From an uncultured Jannaschia sp. (GTDB lineage Bacteria > Pseudomonadota > Alphaproteobacteria > Rhodobacterales > Rhodobacteraceae): a DNA stretch of 64,000 nucleotides. Below, piece by piece: positions 1-7,208 of this stretch. The notes beneath the pieces were generated by a model. It saw only the letters and a list, made by a program, of their open reading frames with translations, made no database searches and had not been told where the DNA came from. Where the stretch lies: positions 301,001-365,000 of the forward strand of contig NZ_CANNEZ010000001.1 of assembly GCF_947503795.1 (NCBI RefSeq), written 5' to 3'. Within the stretch, counting starts at the first letter, position 1, and each line of letters starts with the position of its first letter. The position numbers were made by a program, and so were the translations under genes.

Positions 1-2
1 GC

Positions 3-386
3 GTCGATTGGGTCGTCGCCGGCGGCGAGAGCGGGTCCGGAGCGCGCCCGATGCATCCGGACTGGGCGCGGTCCTTGCGCGATCAGTGCGCTGCGGCGGG
101 GGTGCCGCTCTTGTTCAAACAGTGGGGAGAATGGCTACCCTTCAGCCAATGCCGAACGCCCGAACAGCGCGAGACTGTCAGCCGGACGACTCGCCGCAGC
201 AACGAAACTGGCAACGGCGATCAGACCTATTTCGGCAAAACCATACGGCGCCACCCGGACGGCCATTTCGTAACGAGTACGACTCCGGGCCTGCGGCCGG
301 AACAGATCAACCGCGTCGGCAAGAAGGTCGCCGGCCGCGTCCTCGATGGCGTCGTGCATGACGCCATGCCGGAGGTCGCGCGATGA
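3..386 (+). CDS. Phage Gp37/Gp68 family protein (DUF5131), 3' part only
   Basis: The reading frame is open from base 3, so the gene starts left of the window. The visible part has a glycine-rich GGESGSGARP stretch, then MHPDW and an FKQWGEW motif. It ends in a GKKVAGRxLDGV-type C-terminus. These are hallmarks, from memory of the family, of the DUF5131 (phage Gp37/Gp68) proteins common in Rhodobacterales prophages. Their biochemical role is not well established. The stop overlaps the next start (ATGA), so the two genes were one transcription unit. An internal ATG at 51 begins an in-frame sub-ORF but is unlikely to be the real start. Confidence 0.8.
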   Translation, partial: VDWVVAGGESGSGARPMHPDWARSLRDQCAAAGVPLLFKQWGEWLPFSQCRTPEQRETVSRTTRRSNETGNGDQTYFGKTIRRHPDGHFVTSTTPGLRPEQINRVGKKVAGRVLDGVVHDAMPEVAR

Positions 387-493
387 CCGACCGACCGATC
401 CTATTCAGCGGGCCGATGGTTCGCGCGCTGGTGGCTGGCTTCAATATGCAGATGCGACGCGTGTCGAATACCCCCACCCGATTGCCGCTCTGA
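383..493 (+). pseudogene. Truncated phage gene of the RPILFS-PMVRA family
   Basis: A 36-codon ORF starts at an ATG overlapping the previous stop. Its N-terminus (TDRPILFSGPMVRAL, then a QMRRV stretch) matches the start of a common phage protein that reads roughly RPILFSAPMVRAL...TQTRRV and is normally several times longer. After RRV the sequence loses resemblance and stops within ten codons. The gene therefore appears cut by the left junction of the cargo insertion. The identification rests on remembered family similarity, not a search. Confidence 0.6.
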
Positions 494-543
494 TAAGCCC
501 GTAACCGGTGTGGTGTTTCTATCGCGCAGGCAATAGCCTCCTA

Positions 544-1515
544 TCACCTTATTTCTGCGCTTCCAAGCCAAGATAGCAAGGCAAGACGTTCTACAGGGAT
601 TTGACCGTCGTTTGCGTCGATCGACAAGTTCAAATCAGGCCTAATCGGGTCGACCTTAGTCAGGGGGGCGTTCATCGTGGTGACAAAAGTTTCCTCACCC
701 TGAAACGTCCTGTAGCTAACGATTGCCGAGACGAACGGACTAAGTGGGGTGATGGAACTATTGGGGTTCTGGGTCTTCCAAAGCGCGGCTCTGCGGTCGA
801 TCTGATATTGGGGGCAGAGCAAGCCGCATTCCACGTCGACGGTCTGTTGCGGAAAGAGGATAGTACCTGTGGCTGTCAACGCGTGCGACTTCACTGCATT
901 CGACAGTGATTTAGAATCCTCCGCATAATCCAACAATTCCCGCATGGCCAACATGCTGTCTTCCTGCGAGCAGCTAAGAGACGCCCTTATCCTGACCTGC
1001 TGTGCGGGAAGTTCGCCGTGGTTCAAAGCTCTGAAAACGAGTATCAACCGAGCGCCGTCGTGGTTAAAGTTTAGGTCACTGACGATCTCGGCATCCAATG
1101 CAACCCAAGGGCGTTGGATTCGGCCAGAAATGTTATTAGCCTCGCTCACCGCTCGAAGGTTCGCCACCAGAAACCCAATTCCGACAATCGAAGTAATCAC
1201 CGTGCCAACGGTGGCCCATGCAATAATACTTGTCGACCTTGCCATATTTTCTTGAGCAATAAGGGCGTTGTATTCGCTTCTTGTCGGCGTGCTTTCGGAA
1301 AGCTCCGGTTCAGTATCAATGGTGGAATTCGGCTCCCAAGGGACGGGGAGCCAGCCCTGGCGCTTTTGTTCGCCTTGATGTGGTATCTCTTGATTATTGC
1401 AGGGAGGATTCGGGCAATATCCTATTGGAAGCGACCATAGAAAAAACAACGTCACCAAAGCCAGCCCGACGATTAATCCAGTGGCAAATCCGTTGCTCCA
1501 TCTCCACCTACGCAT
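544..1515 (-). CDS. Hypothetical membrane protein with two predicted helices
   Basis: A 323-residue protein. A hydrophobic helix lies at about residues 10-30 and a second at about 95-118. Between them is a hydrophilic loop of about 60 residues rich in Pro, Glu and Ser. The remaining 200 residues look soluble, with beta-rich character and an RPWVALDAE segment right after helix 2, an arrangement seen in many uncharacterised proteins of genomic islands. No enzyme motif was found. Base composition is visibly less GC-rich than the flanking phage genes, supporting acquisition as cargo. Its partner genes and role are unknown. Confidence 0.65.
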   Translation of the reverse strand: MRRWRWSNGFATGLIVGLALVTLFFLWSLPIGYCPNPPCNNQEIPHQGEQKRQGWLPVPWEPNSTIDTEPELSESTPTRSEYNALIAQENMARSTSIIAWATVGTVITSIVGIGFLVANLRAVSEANNISGRIQRPWVALDAEIVSDLNFNHDGARLILVFRALNHGELPAQQVRIRASLSCSQEDSMLAMRELLDYAEDSKSLSNAVKSHALTATGTILFPQQTVDVECGLLCPQYQIDRRAALWKTQNPNSSITPLSPFVSAIVSYRTFQGEETFVTTMNAPLTKVDPIRPDLNLSIDANDGQIPVERLALLSWLGSAEIR

Positions 1516-1687
1516 GTGATTTCTGACGCCGCAGAGAATTGCCCGAAGGTTTTCTCAGTTCGAACGTGCGCCTTTTCCAGTGATTCCAACGAGGCCCAGT
1601 TTTTCGGCAACTGGGGAACATGTCACGCCTTTCTACTCCGGCTCTCGGTAAGGAGAACCGCCGCCCGCTCCTCCCCGGCCCGCGATC
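1516..1687. other. Intergenic stretch in cargo region, nothing recognised
   Basis: About 170 bases between two minus-strand ORFs. I see no tRNA, clear hairpin or conserved small ORF. It presumably carries the promoter of the 323-residue membrane protein gene. Confidence 0.4.
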
Positions 1688-2023
1688 TCATCTCTCGGCC
1701 CCCCGGTACTTCTCGAAGGCCAGCTCGAGCTGGGGGCAGGCATTCATCAATTCCAGCGCGGCCCAGACATGCGGCAGGTAGATGTACGCGGTACGTCGCC
1801 CGCTCTCTGTCGATGGACCGGGCTCAATGAAGTACTGCCAGCGGGCACACGCGAGGAAGGCTGAGACCTCCCGGTTGTGGAAGTCGTCGCGGCTCCCCCG
1901 GATCGCGAGGCGCATGCGGAGTGGATACTCCTTTGGCGCCAACTCCCGGCGATTCGGTTTTCGATAGCCCATGTGTGAGAACAAGACGGGAACATAATTC
2001 AGGTCAATAGACCCCGGGATCAA
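1688..2023 (-). CDS. Hypothetical protein
   Basis: An ORF of up to 111 codons. The upstream-most start is TTG at 2023; the first ATG is at 1972, giving 94 residues. The protein is mixed charged and aromatic, with an FLACARWQYF segment and a C-terminal ALELMNACPQLELAFEKY stretch that could be helical. No family was recognised. It lies inside the lower-GC cargo, where random open frames are less likely than in the rest of the window, and this modestly supports it as real. Confidence 0.4.
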   Translation of the reverse strand: MIPGSIDLNYVPVLFSHMGYRKPNRRELAPKEYPLRMRLAIRGSRDDFHNREVSAFLACARWQYFIEPGPSTESGRRTAYIYLPHVWAALELMNACPQLELAFEKYRGAER

Positions 2024-2029
2024 CCGAAG

Positions 2030-2194
2030 ATGGACAAGGGCAAACAGAAAGATGCGCGAGGGAGAAGACCGGGAACTGACGACCAGCTGCTCGCGACCCA
2101 GGCAAGTATCTACGAAAATGCGCGCGAGACCCCCAAGGAAGGGCGGGAACAGGTCGGGAGCCGGTTCTACAGGACACGGAGCGCGGGCGAGTAG
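2030..2194 (+). CDS. Possible small hydrophilic protein
   Basis: A 54-codon ORF starts with ATG at 2030 and ends in TAG. The product is strongly charged (MDKGKQKDARGRR at the start, ENARETPKEGREQ in the middle) with no hydrophobic segment. It begins six bases from the TTG of the divergent minus-strand ORF. The amino-acid pattern looks more protein-like than the other frames here, but no family or convincing ribosome-binding site was recognised, so it may be chance. Confidence 0.25.
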   Translation: MDKGKQKDARGRRPGTDDQLLATQASIYENARETPKEGREQVGSRFYRTRSAGE

Positions 2195-2309
2195 CTTGAG
2201 CTACTGTCAGAGGCCTTGTATCGAGGGCGGCAGTTGGTCCTACCCGTCTCGCCGGCGTGCCACCCTCTCTCCGACCGAAACCAAGCTGCTCTAGGAGACG
2301 AACGCCCTA

Positions 2310-2876
2310 CTACCAGTGATATCCTGATGGGATGTACCTAATCCCCATCCACGTCACGATCCGGATAAAGAGCATTCGCGCCGCGCCGAACAAGAAACGT
2401 CCCCGCCTGACACGTTCCGACTCCAGTTCTGCAATGACATCCTGAATGGCCTCGAGAGATCCGGTCAAGCGATCAAGTCCATCGTCGGTTTGTAGCGTCG
2501 TTGATGGGCTGGCGAAGGGGCCACCTGTCGCCAGCATATACCCCTCGGCGTATCGACGCCTTGCCTTCCTGATGCGTTTTCCGGGGAGATTTCTCGTAAC
2601 ATCATCGTGATGACGGACGACGATGCTGTCTGCGATTGTCACCTTCCGCGCTAGCTCATTGACGGTGGCACTCCAGCGCGCATCTTTAGGATCATGATGG
2701 GCAATGTGGTATAGCCAGTAGCGTTCGATCCGACGCGCTACCCTTGCCAGATCGCGAACGTGTCGCTCGATCTCGATGTCGTCAGAACGGAGGGCCGAGA
2801 CGTACCAACTTGAAAGCCACACGGTGGAGGCGGATGCAAGGAATGCGACAAGCAGCGGCTCTAGAATCTTCGCCAT
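2310..2876 (-). CDS. Small membrane-anchored protein of the STAS-like/GHKL operon
   Basis: The ATG at 2876 gives 188 residues. The frame stays open to 2969, but that extension overlaps the STAS-like gene and is Arg/Ser-rich. Residues about 5-24 are hydrophobic (PLLVAFLASASTVWL) and would form one N-terminal membrane helix. Next comes a long Arg/Asp/Glu-rich, probably helical segment, and a second weakly hydrophobic stretch near the C-terminus (FLFGAARMLFIRIVTWMG). No enzyme motif is visible. It is the third gene of a minus-strand run, 34 bases after the DUF4325 gene, which suggests co-transcription and a membrane output or anchor role; that role is inference only. Confidence 0.65.
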   Translation of the reverse strand: MAKILEPLLVAFLASASTVWLSSWYVSALRSDDIEIERHVRDLARVARRIERYWLYHIAHHDPKDARWSATVNELARKVTIADSIVVRHHDDVTRNLPGKRIRKARRRYAEGYMLATGGPFASPSTTLQTDDGLDRLTGSLEAIQDVIAELESERVRRGRFLFGAARMLFIRIVTWMGIRYIPSGYHW

Positions 2877-2910
2877 CTCTATCTGATCGAGACCCACGAG
2901 AGCGTGGCTA

Positions 2911-3258
2911 CTACTGCGGCTTCGCGTCGCATATGTAGCCCTTGACCTCCGATACGAGGTCGCGGCCACCAGGCCGAGAGCCTATTAGCTGAAGGCTCTG
3001 AAGCACGTCCTGCTTGTCGAAGAGCCCCTCACGCACCAGGCCGCCGAATGCTTCCTCGAAAAATGATGATCCGGCCAGTCGGATACCGTTCATGTCGACG
3101 GTCAACGTCGTCCCCGAAGACAGCGCGTCCCTCAATTTAGGCACAAGGATGGTATCGCGATAGAGCTTGCCGCTCCTGTCCCCGTCCGCTTCCACACGTC
3201 CGGCAGGGTATCGGCTGAAGTCGGCAAGTCGTATCAGATATGTCATGTCAAGCATCAT
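2911..3258 (-). CDS. STAS-like domain protein (DUF4325)
   Basis: About 115 residues, or 111 if the ATG at 3246 is used. The core reads LTVDMNGIRLAGSSFFEEAFGG, with the hydrophobic strand, the GSSF turn and the EEAFGGLVR helix typical of STAS-like DUF4325 proteins. STAS domains usually bind a partner kinase or ATPase in partner-switching regulation, as SpoIIAA does with SpoIIAB. The start overlaps the stop of the upstream GHKL ATPase gene, so the two are translationally coupled and probably interact. This pairing recurs in genomic islands; its function, as far as I know, is not established. Confidence 0.8.
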   Translation of the reverse strand: MMLDMTYLIRLADFSRYPAGRVEADGDRSGKLYRDTILVPKLRDALSSGTTLTVDMNGIRLAGSSFFEEAFGGLVREGLFDKQDVLQSLQLIGSRPGGRDLVSEVKGYICDAKPQ

Positions 3259-4525
3259 TGCCTAGAGCAAACCGCCATTCAACTAGTGTCCCGCCTATCG
3301 ATGGGGGGCAGTGACTCGTGACGACCCGCCCACCTCTCTCGCGAAGCACGGACCCATAGCGACTCCAGATCCGAAGTTCGCCATCTGGAAGGGCATCTAT
3401 AGTCTCTGCCATCCTTTGCAACCCAAAGCCGCGATGGGCCTCCTTGGTGCCAGAGGACCCAGGATTGAGCGATACCGCGATAAGATGACCGTCATCCTTC
3501 ATACCCAAGCTGCCATATTTTGCCACCATAGTCTTGAAAGCATTCACAAATTTCTCATCGGACTGCTTGGCCGGAATGGTCTTCGGAATCGTTGCGCCCT
3601 GATCGTACAATGTGAACGATAACTCCCGCTTAGACCTGTCCGCGTGGCCCGTCATCCACCAACGCTTGAGCGGCTGCACCTCGAAGGGATGTTCCTCAGG
3701 GTATGCCCACTGGCTGACGTTGATGATGCCCTCGCTCATGTCGGTAAGAATAGCAGACAGCACGTCAGACTCTTCAGCACGTGCTTCGGTCGCAAATTCT
3801 GCAAGTTCGATCAGCGCCTTATCCAGCCGTTCAAGATCGGCCTCGTTCGCCATCTGGCCCGACAGAATCGGCAAAAATAGTGTATGGCCGTCGATCCGAC
3901 CCGTGGTGTTCGGCACTTGTCCTGAGATTCCGAGAATATCGAAGATGCCGAGGACGTCGAACCAGCGGCGGACCGTCGGGTTCCACCTGTGGACATCGAT
4001 TGCGAAGAGCTCATTGTCGATGCCGTTCAAACCGTGTTTCGCCCGCTGATATTGCGATGCTATCACAAGCGCTGCCGAAGCAGAGATTGCTTCGATCCGA
4101 GCGAAATCGTGGTAGGCTGGTACGTTGAGGAGGCCGTTCGCCAATTTGTTCAGGCGGGAGCTATCGGTTAGTAGCATCCGTCGCATGCTGTCCAGGAACT
4201 TGCGAGTGGCTGTCTCGTTCTGAACGAGGTCCAGCACCAACGGCGGCATCGAAGGCTGCCTATGGCATATGCCCGCTTCCGTGATCCCTTTTCGATAGAC
4301 CAATACCGACGTGCTGCCGCGGTCGATGGGGCCGATTGTGGCTCGCGAAGTCGATGACCGGACGAACCCATCCCGTTCTAACCTTCGTCTTTTCTGGCGC
4401 AGACCGGCCAAAAATCGAGCGCGTCGAGCATTCTGATAGAGCGCCTGTCGTCGCCTTCGGGCGCGTGAGGGGTATGTGTCGAGCTTCACTGGAACGACGT
4501 GTATCCGCACCGACCGCGAGGACAA
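3248..4525 (-). CDS. GHKL-type ATPase, partner of STAS-like protein
   Basis: Up to 425 residues. The outermost start is TTG at 4525; a GTG at 4510 (VRIHVVPVKLDTYPS) may be the true one. Residues about 20-50 are extremely basic (RARRRR, RQKRRR), suggesting nucleic-acid or acidic-partner contact. The C-terminal third has the GHKL fold signatures: N-box E265...N269, G1 box D308-x-G310, G2 box G366-F-G368, and a final GGTLVEW strand. No phosphoacceptor His domain is seen, so it resembles an anti-sigma or partner-switch ATPase more than a sensor kinase. It leads the operon containing the DUF4325 gene. Role unknown; possibly a phage- or stress-sensing module. Confidence 0.75.
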   Translation of the reverse strand: MSSRSVRIHVVPVKLDTYPSRARRRRQALYQNARRARFLAGLRQKRRRLERDGFVRSSTSRATIGPIDRGSTSVLVYRKGITEAGICHRQPSMPPLVLDLVQNETATRKFLDSMRRMLLTDSSRLNKLANGLLNVPAYHDFARIEAISASAALVIASQYQRAKHGLNGIDNELFAIDVHRWNPTVRRWFDVLGIFDILGISGQVPNTTGRIDGHTLFLPILSGQMANEADLERLDKALIELAEFATEARAEESDVLSAILTDMSEGIINVSQWAYPEEHPFEVQPLKRWWMTGHADRSKRELSFTLYDQGATIPKTIPAKQSDEKFVNAFKTMVAKYGSLGMKDDGHLIAVSLNPGSSGTKEAHRGFGLQRMAETIDALPDGELRIWSRYGSVLRERGGRVVTSHCPPSIGGTLVEWRFALGNDA

Positions 4526-4620
4526 GAGCTACCAGTTCCTACCTCAGCATTCAGAAGGGACTTAGGTCTCTACTACCCTCCAATATCGCGCACCAGTCTG
4601 CGTTCCGTACTAATAGAGCC

Positions 4621-5496
4621 AAATTTTCAGCGATCAGCACGGCGCCCGCGTCCTGTCCGTCGACCTCGATCCAAGCGCAGCCGCGACTTAACCCGGACTG
4701 GGTGCCGACGGTCAGCGCGACATTTGACATCGGGCACGCCGCGCACCGCGCCGTCTTGGGTGCCGGCGTCCCTTGGGCCGTTTATCCGCCAGAGATGTTG
4801 GGCCGGAATGGCGCGGCAAGCACGTCGGCCGCAAAGGAATGGGCGGACGAGCAGCGCGCCGCGGGGCGGACGCCGATCAAAGCCGAAGTAGAGGAGCGGG
4901 TGCTCGACATGGCCGAGTCCGTGTCCGCCGTCCTCGCGTCGGCCGGGGTGGCCTTCGAGGCGAGCCGTTCCGAGATGGCGGCGTTCGGAGACGTCGACGG
5001 AGTCGCTTGCCGCTGCATGGTGGACAACGCGCCGGCCAGCGGTCCGCTCTACGACCTCAAGACCACGACGGACGCCAGCCCCGAAGCGGTCACGCGGGCG
5101 GTCATGTCCTACGGCTACGATATTCAGGTCGCCCACTACCTCGACACCTGGAAGGCCGCCACGGGAGAGGATCGCAGCATGCGGCTCGTTTTCGTGGAGA
5201 AGGAGGCGCCCTACGCCGTGACGGTCGCGGAGATCGACGGTGAAGCGCTCGAGATGGCGCGCCGGAAGGTGGCCCGCGCGCGGATGCTCTGGGCCGAATG
5301 CCTGCGGTCCGGCCAGTGGCCCAGCTACCCGCTCGCCGTGCTGCGGATCCGGCTGCCAGACTACTTCCACGCACGCGGCCTGGAGGATGAGGCGGCGCGC
5401 GAAGACTGGCGCGCGGCGGCTGGCGACAAGCCCAGCCGCGCGGCCATGGCTGCCGCCTCCGACGCCATGAACCCCCACAAGGAGATCACCCGATGA
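4621..5496 (+). CDS. Phage PD-(D/E)XK exonuclease-like protein (RecE/DUF3799 type), 5' end lost or altered
   Basis: The frame is open from 4336, but that part is antisense to the GHKL gene and unlike the family. Recognisable homology starts near PRLNPDW (about 4680) and continues through FDIGHAAHRAVLG, a GDVDG region, the active-site strand YDLKTT (D-x-K) and the YDIQVAHYLD helix. The nuclease core therefore looks intact, while the expected N-terminal start (PSLSSS...SPAHA-like) is missing or garbled. The first usable in-frame start may be GTG at 4702. Such proteins make single strands for phage recombination with an adjacent annealing or ATPase protein. The upstream junction is probably the right edge of the cargo insertion. 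Confidence 0.7.
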   Translation, partial: KFSAISTAPASCPSTSIQAQPRLNPDWVPTVSATFDIGHAAHRAVLGAGVPWAVYPPEMLGRNGAASTSAAKEWADEQRAAGRTPIKAEVEERVLDMAESVSAVLASAGVAFEASRSEMAAFGDVDGVACRCMVDNAPASGPLYDLKTTTDASPEAVTRAVMSYGYDIQVAHYLDTWKAATGEDRSMRLVFVEKEAPYAVTVAEIDGEALEMARRKVARARMLWAECLRSGQWPSYPLAVLRIRLPDYFHARGLEDEAAREDWRAAAGDKPSRAAMAAASDAMNPHKEITR

Positions 5497-6632
5497 ACGC
5501 CCGATATTCCGCCGTGTCCTTCACACCCGTCGAGCAGATTAACGACACGTTGCCCCTCTCCATCGGTCTGTCCGGCGGGTCGGGAACGGGCAAGACCTAC
5601 ACCGCCTTGTCGATGGCGCGGGGAATAGCGCGCGAGATCACGGACGATCCGTCGGCGCGGATTGGGGTGGTCGACACCGAGAACCGGCGCGCGCTCCATT
5701 ACAAAAGCGTTTTCCCTGAGATGCTGCACTTCGACATGCAGGCCGTCGACGACAGCGGCGAGATGATCGGCTTTCCGCCCGAGCGGTGGATCGAAGTCAT
5801 CGACGCCGCCGAGGCTGCTGAGATCACGGTTCTGGTCATCGACAGCTTTTCGCACGCCTGGGAGGGTGTGAATGGCGTTCTCGATTTGCAGTCGCAGGAG
5901 CTCGAGCGCCTGACCGGTGGCGACGAAGGGAAGAAGAACAAGCTCGGCCAGCTGGCCTGGGCATCGGTCAAGCCGCGCTATCGCCGGCTGATCGACCGGA
6001 TCGTTCGTGCGAAGATGCCGGTCATCATCTGCACGCGCGCGAAGCCCGTCATGCAGGAAAAGAGCGCCAAGACAAACTGGAAGGAGCAGAACGCGCGCCC
6101 CACGAAGACTCGCCGGAAGGACGTGCCCTGGGACCCCGCTGCCGATGGCGACCTCCTGTTTGAGATGACCGCGATGGTGATCCTCGATCCGTCGGCGCCC
6201 GGGCACCCGATCCATCAGATCAAGGTTGCCGACCAGTTCAAGAACCTGCTCGATCCGGCCGCGCCGATGGGCGAGGGCACAGGGCAAGCCATGGCGAGTT
6301 GGGCGAAGGGGGTCGACGAGGGCGCCCGCCGCAAGGCGATCATGGATGAGGCGCGCGCGCAGGCCAGGAACGGGAAAGAGGCATTTGTCGCGTGGTGGAA
6401 CCAGCCCGCGACGAAGGAGAGCCGCCCGATCCTCCGGGTGATCCAGACCGAGCTCGGAGAGATCGCGGCGAAGGCCGACGCCGACCGCGAGGCGATGGAC
6501 TCCGACGACCCGTTCGCCACTCCACCCGTCGAAGACGGCTCGGCCCTCACCGACGAGCAGATCGCCGAGCGCGATGCCGCGTTCGCGGAGATGCAGCGCC
6601 AGCAGAACACGGAGCCCCGGACCGATGGGTGA
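5493..6632 (+). CDS. Phage AAA-family ATPase
   Basis: 379 residues; the ATG overlaps the exonuclease stop (ATGA). Walker A GGSGTGKT is at residues 28-35 and a Walker B-like VLVIDS at 113-118, followed by SHAWEG. A KxKPRYRRLIDR and a VIICTRAKP segment follow, as in AAA_24-type phage ATPases. The C-terminal 70 residues are acidic and probably disordered. In prophages of this group such a gene commonly follows the RecE-like nuclease and is thought to act in phage DNA recombination or replication. The gene looks complete. Confidence 0.85.
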   Translation: MNARYSAVSFTPVEQINDTLPLSIGLSGGSGTGKTYTALSMARGIAREITDDPSARIGVVDTENRRALHYKSVFPEMLHFDMQAVDDSGEMIGFPPERWIEVIDAAEAAEITVLVIDSFSHAWEGVNGVLDLQSQELERLTGGDEGKKNKLGQLAWASVKPRYRRLIDRIVRAKMPVIICTRAKPVMQEKSAKTNWKEQNARPTKTRRKDVPWDPAADGDLLFEMTAMVILDPSAPGHPIHQIKVADQFKNLLDPAAPMGEGTGQAMASWAKGVDEGARRKAIMDEARAQARNGKEAFVAWWNQPATKESRPILRVIQTELGEIAAKADADREAMDSDDPFATPPVEDGSALTDEQIAERDAAFAEMQRQQNTEPRTDG

Positions 6633-6921
6633 GTATGCCGAGATCGAGATGTGGGGGACCACGACCACCGACCTCTCGCCCGAAGAATGGTCGGACGCCT
6701 ACGACGACATCGACGCCGACCAGCGCGCGCGCGAGCGCGAGCGGACCCGGTGTCGCTGCCCCATCTGCGGCGCGAAGAAGAAATGCCCTGGCGGCGCCTA
6801 CCGGCACGCGGTGGCTGTCCACAAGAAGGCGCAGCACGCGGCGACGATCGAGGCGTTCCGGGCAGAGCATGACCTGCCGTCCCTCGTCCCGCGTGCCGCC
6901 CAGAACCAGAGCGAGGCCTGA
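6625..6921 (+). CDS. Small zinc-finger phage protein
   Basis: 98 residues; the ATG at 6625 overlaps the end of the ATPase gene. The N-terminal half is acidic (LSPEEWSDAYDDIDAD). The centre has a CRCPICG knuckle followed by a Cys and two His in HAVAVHKKA, forming a C2H2-like zinc-binding pattern. It ends 1 base before the next ATG. Such small zinc-binding proteins are frequent in phage early operons; the specific function is unknown. Confidence 0.75.
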   Translation: MGEYAEIEMWGTTTTDLSPEEWSDAYDDIDADQRARERERTRCRCPICGAKKKCPGGAYRHAVAVHKKAQHAATIEAFRAEHDLPSLVPRAAQNQSEA

Positions 6922-6922
6922 C

Positions 6923-7132
6923 ATGACCCAGACGACGATGCCCCTCTACATCGCCCCGTCGGACGCGCCGTCGATCCTCTCGGTGTCGAAGTCGTGGATC
7001 TACAAGCACGCGGGACCGACCTCCTTCGCCATCCATAAGCGCGGCGGGCGGAGTTTCGTGAAGGTGGCGGAAGTCGCCGCGTTCATCGAAGGCGAGAGCG
7101 CCGAGGGGGACCGAAAGGGGGACCGGACATGA
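6923..7132 (+). CDS. AlpA/excisionase-like helix-turn-helix protein
   Basis: 69 residues. The segment SILSVSKSWIYKH followed by FAIHKRGGRSFVKVAEVAAFIE is the winged HTH layout of AlpA/Xis-type DNA-binding proteins (recognition helix, basic wing, then a helix that recognises a lysine/valine motif). It is the last intact gene of the phage operon before the chromosomal border, where an excisionase is usually followed by the integrase. Its stop overlaps another ATG at 7129 (ATGA), consistent with a following gene that is now missing. Confidence 0.7.
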   Translation: MTQTTMPLYIAPSDAPSILSVSKSWIYKHAGPTSFAIHKRGGRSFVKVAEVAAFIEGESAEGDRKGDRT

Positions 7133-7208
7133 CCAGATTTTCCGAAGCCCTTATTTCATGGGTCCGGATGCCGCTTGAAGAGTCCCTTCAGCGGCACCAG
7201 ATATCCCC
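7129..7208 (+). pseudogene. Possible remnant of the gene following the excisionase (integrase expected)
   Basis: An ATG at 7129 overlaps the HTH gene stop in the coupled ATGA arrangement. The frame then runs into sequence antisense to the 3' end of glpD without a stop. Only about 25 codons lie outside glpD and none resembles a known integrase N-terminus. I read this as the start of a lost gene; it may equally be a chance overlap. Confidence 0.2.
7170..7195 (-). terminator. Hairpin downstream of glpD
   Basis: Arms 7170-7180 (GCCGCTTGAAG) and 7186-7195 (CTTCAGCGGC) pair with one bulged T around a 5-base loop. The hairpin lies 13 bases past the glpD stop on the minus strand, the expected place for a terminator. 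No clear U-tract follows. The plus-strand reading ends in ...CAGCGGCACCA, which also resembles a tRNA 3' end (see findings). Confidence 0.5.

Noticed and set aside
2052-2294. 80-codon plus-strand ORF in the cargo region
   Set aside because: Ser/Arg-rich translation without pattern and no ribosome-binding site; it overlaps the better 54-codon frame.
2877-2969. N-terminal extension of the 188-residue membrane protein
   Set aside because: It overlaps the STAS-like gene and gives an Arg/Ser-rich leader; the ATG at 2876 places the membrane helix at the N-terminus.
4336-4620. 5' extension of the exonuclease ORF
   Set aside because: It overlaps the start of the GHKL gene on the other strand, lacks similarity to the nuclease family, and looks like run-on open frame.
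4628-4694. Short alternate frame reading GARVLSVDLDPSA, resembling a ParA strand
   Set aside because: Only about 20 codons between stops and no Walker A upstream; too short to claim a partition-gene remnant.
7181-7199. tRNA-Leu gene at the prophage border
   Set aside because: Only a 3'-end-like segment is present; there is no D-arm, anticodon arm or T-stem partner, so no tRNA gene is called.
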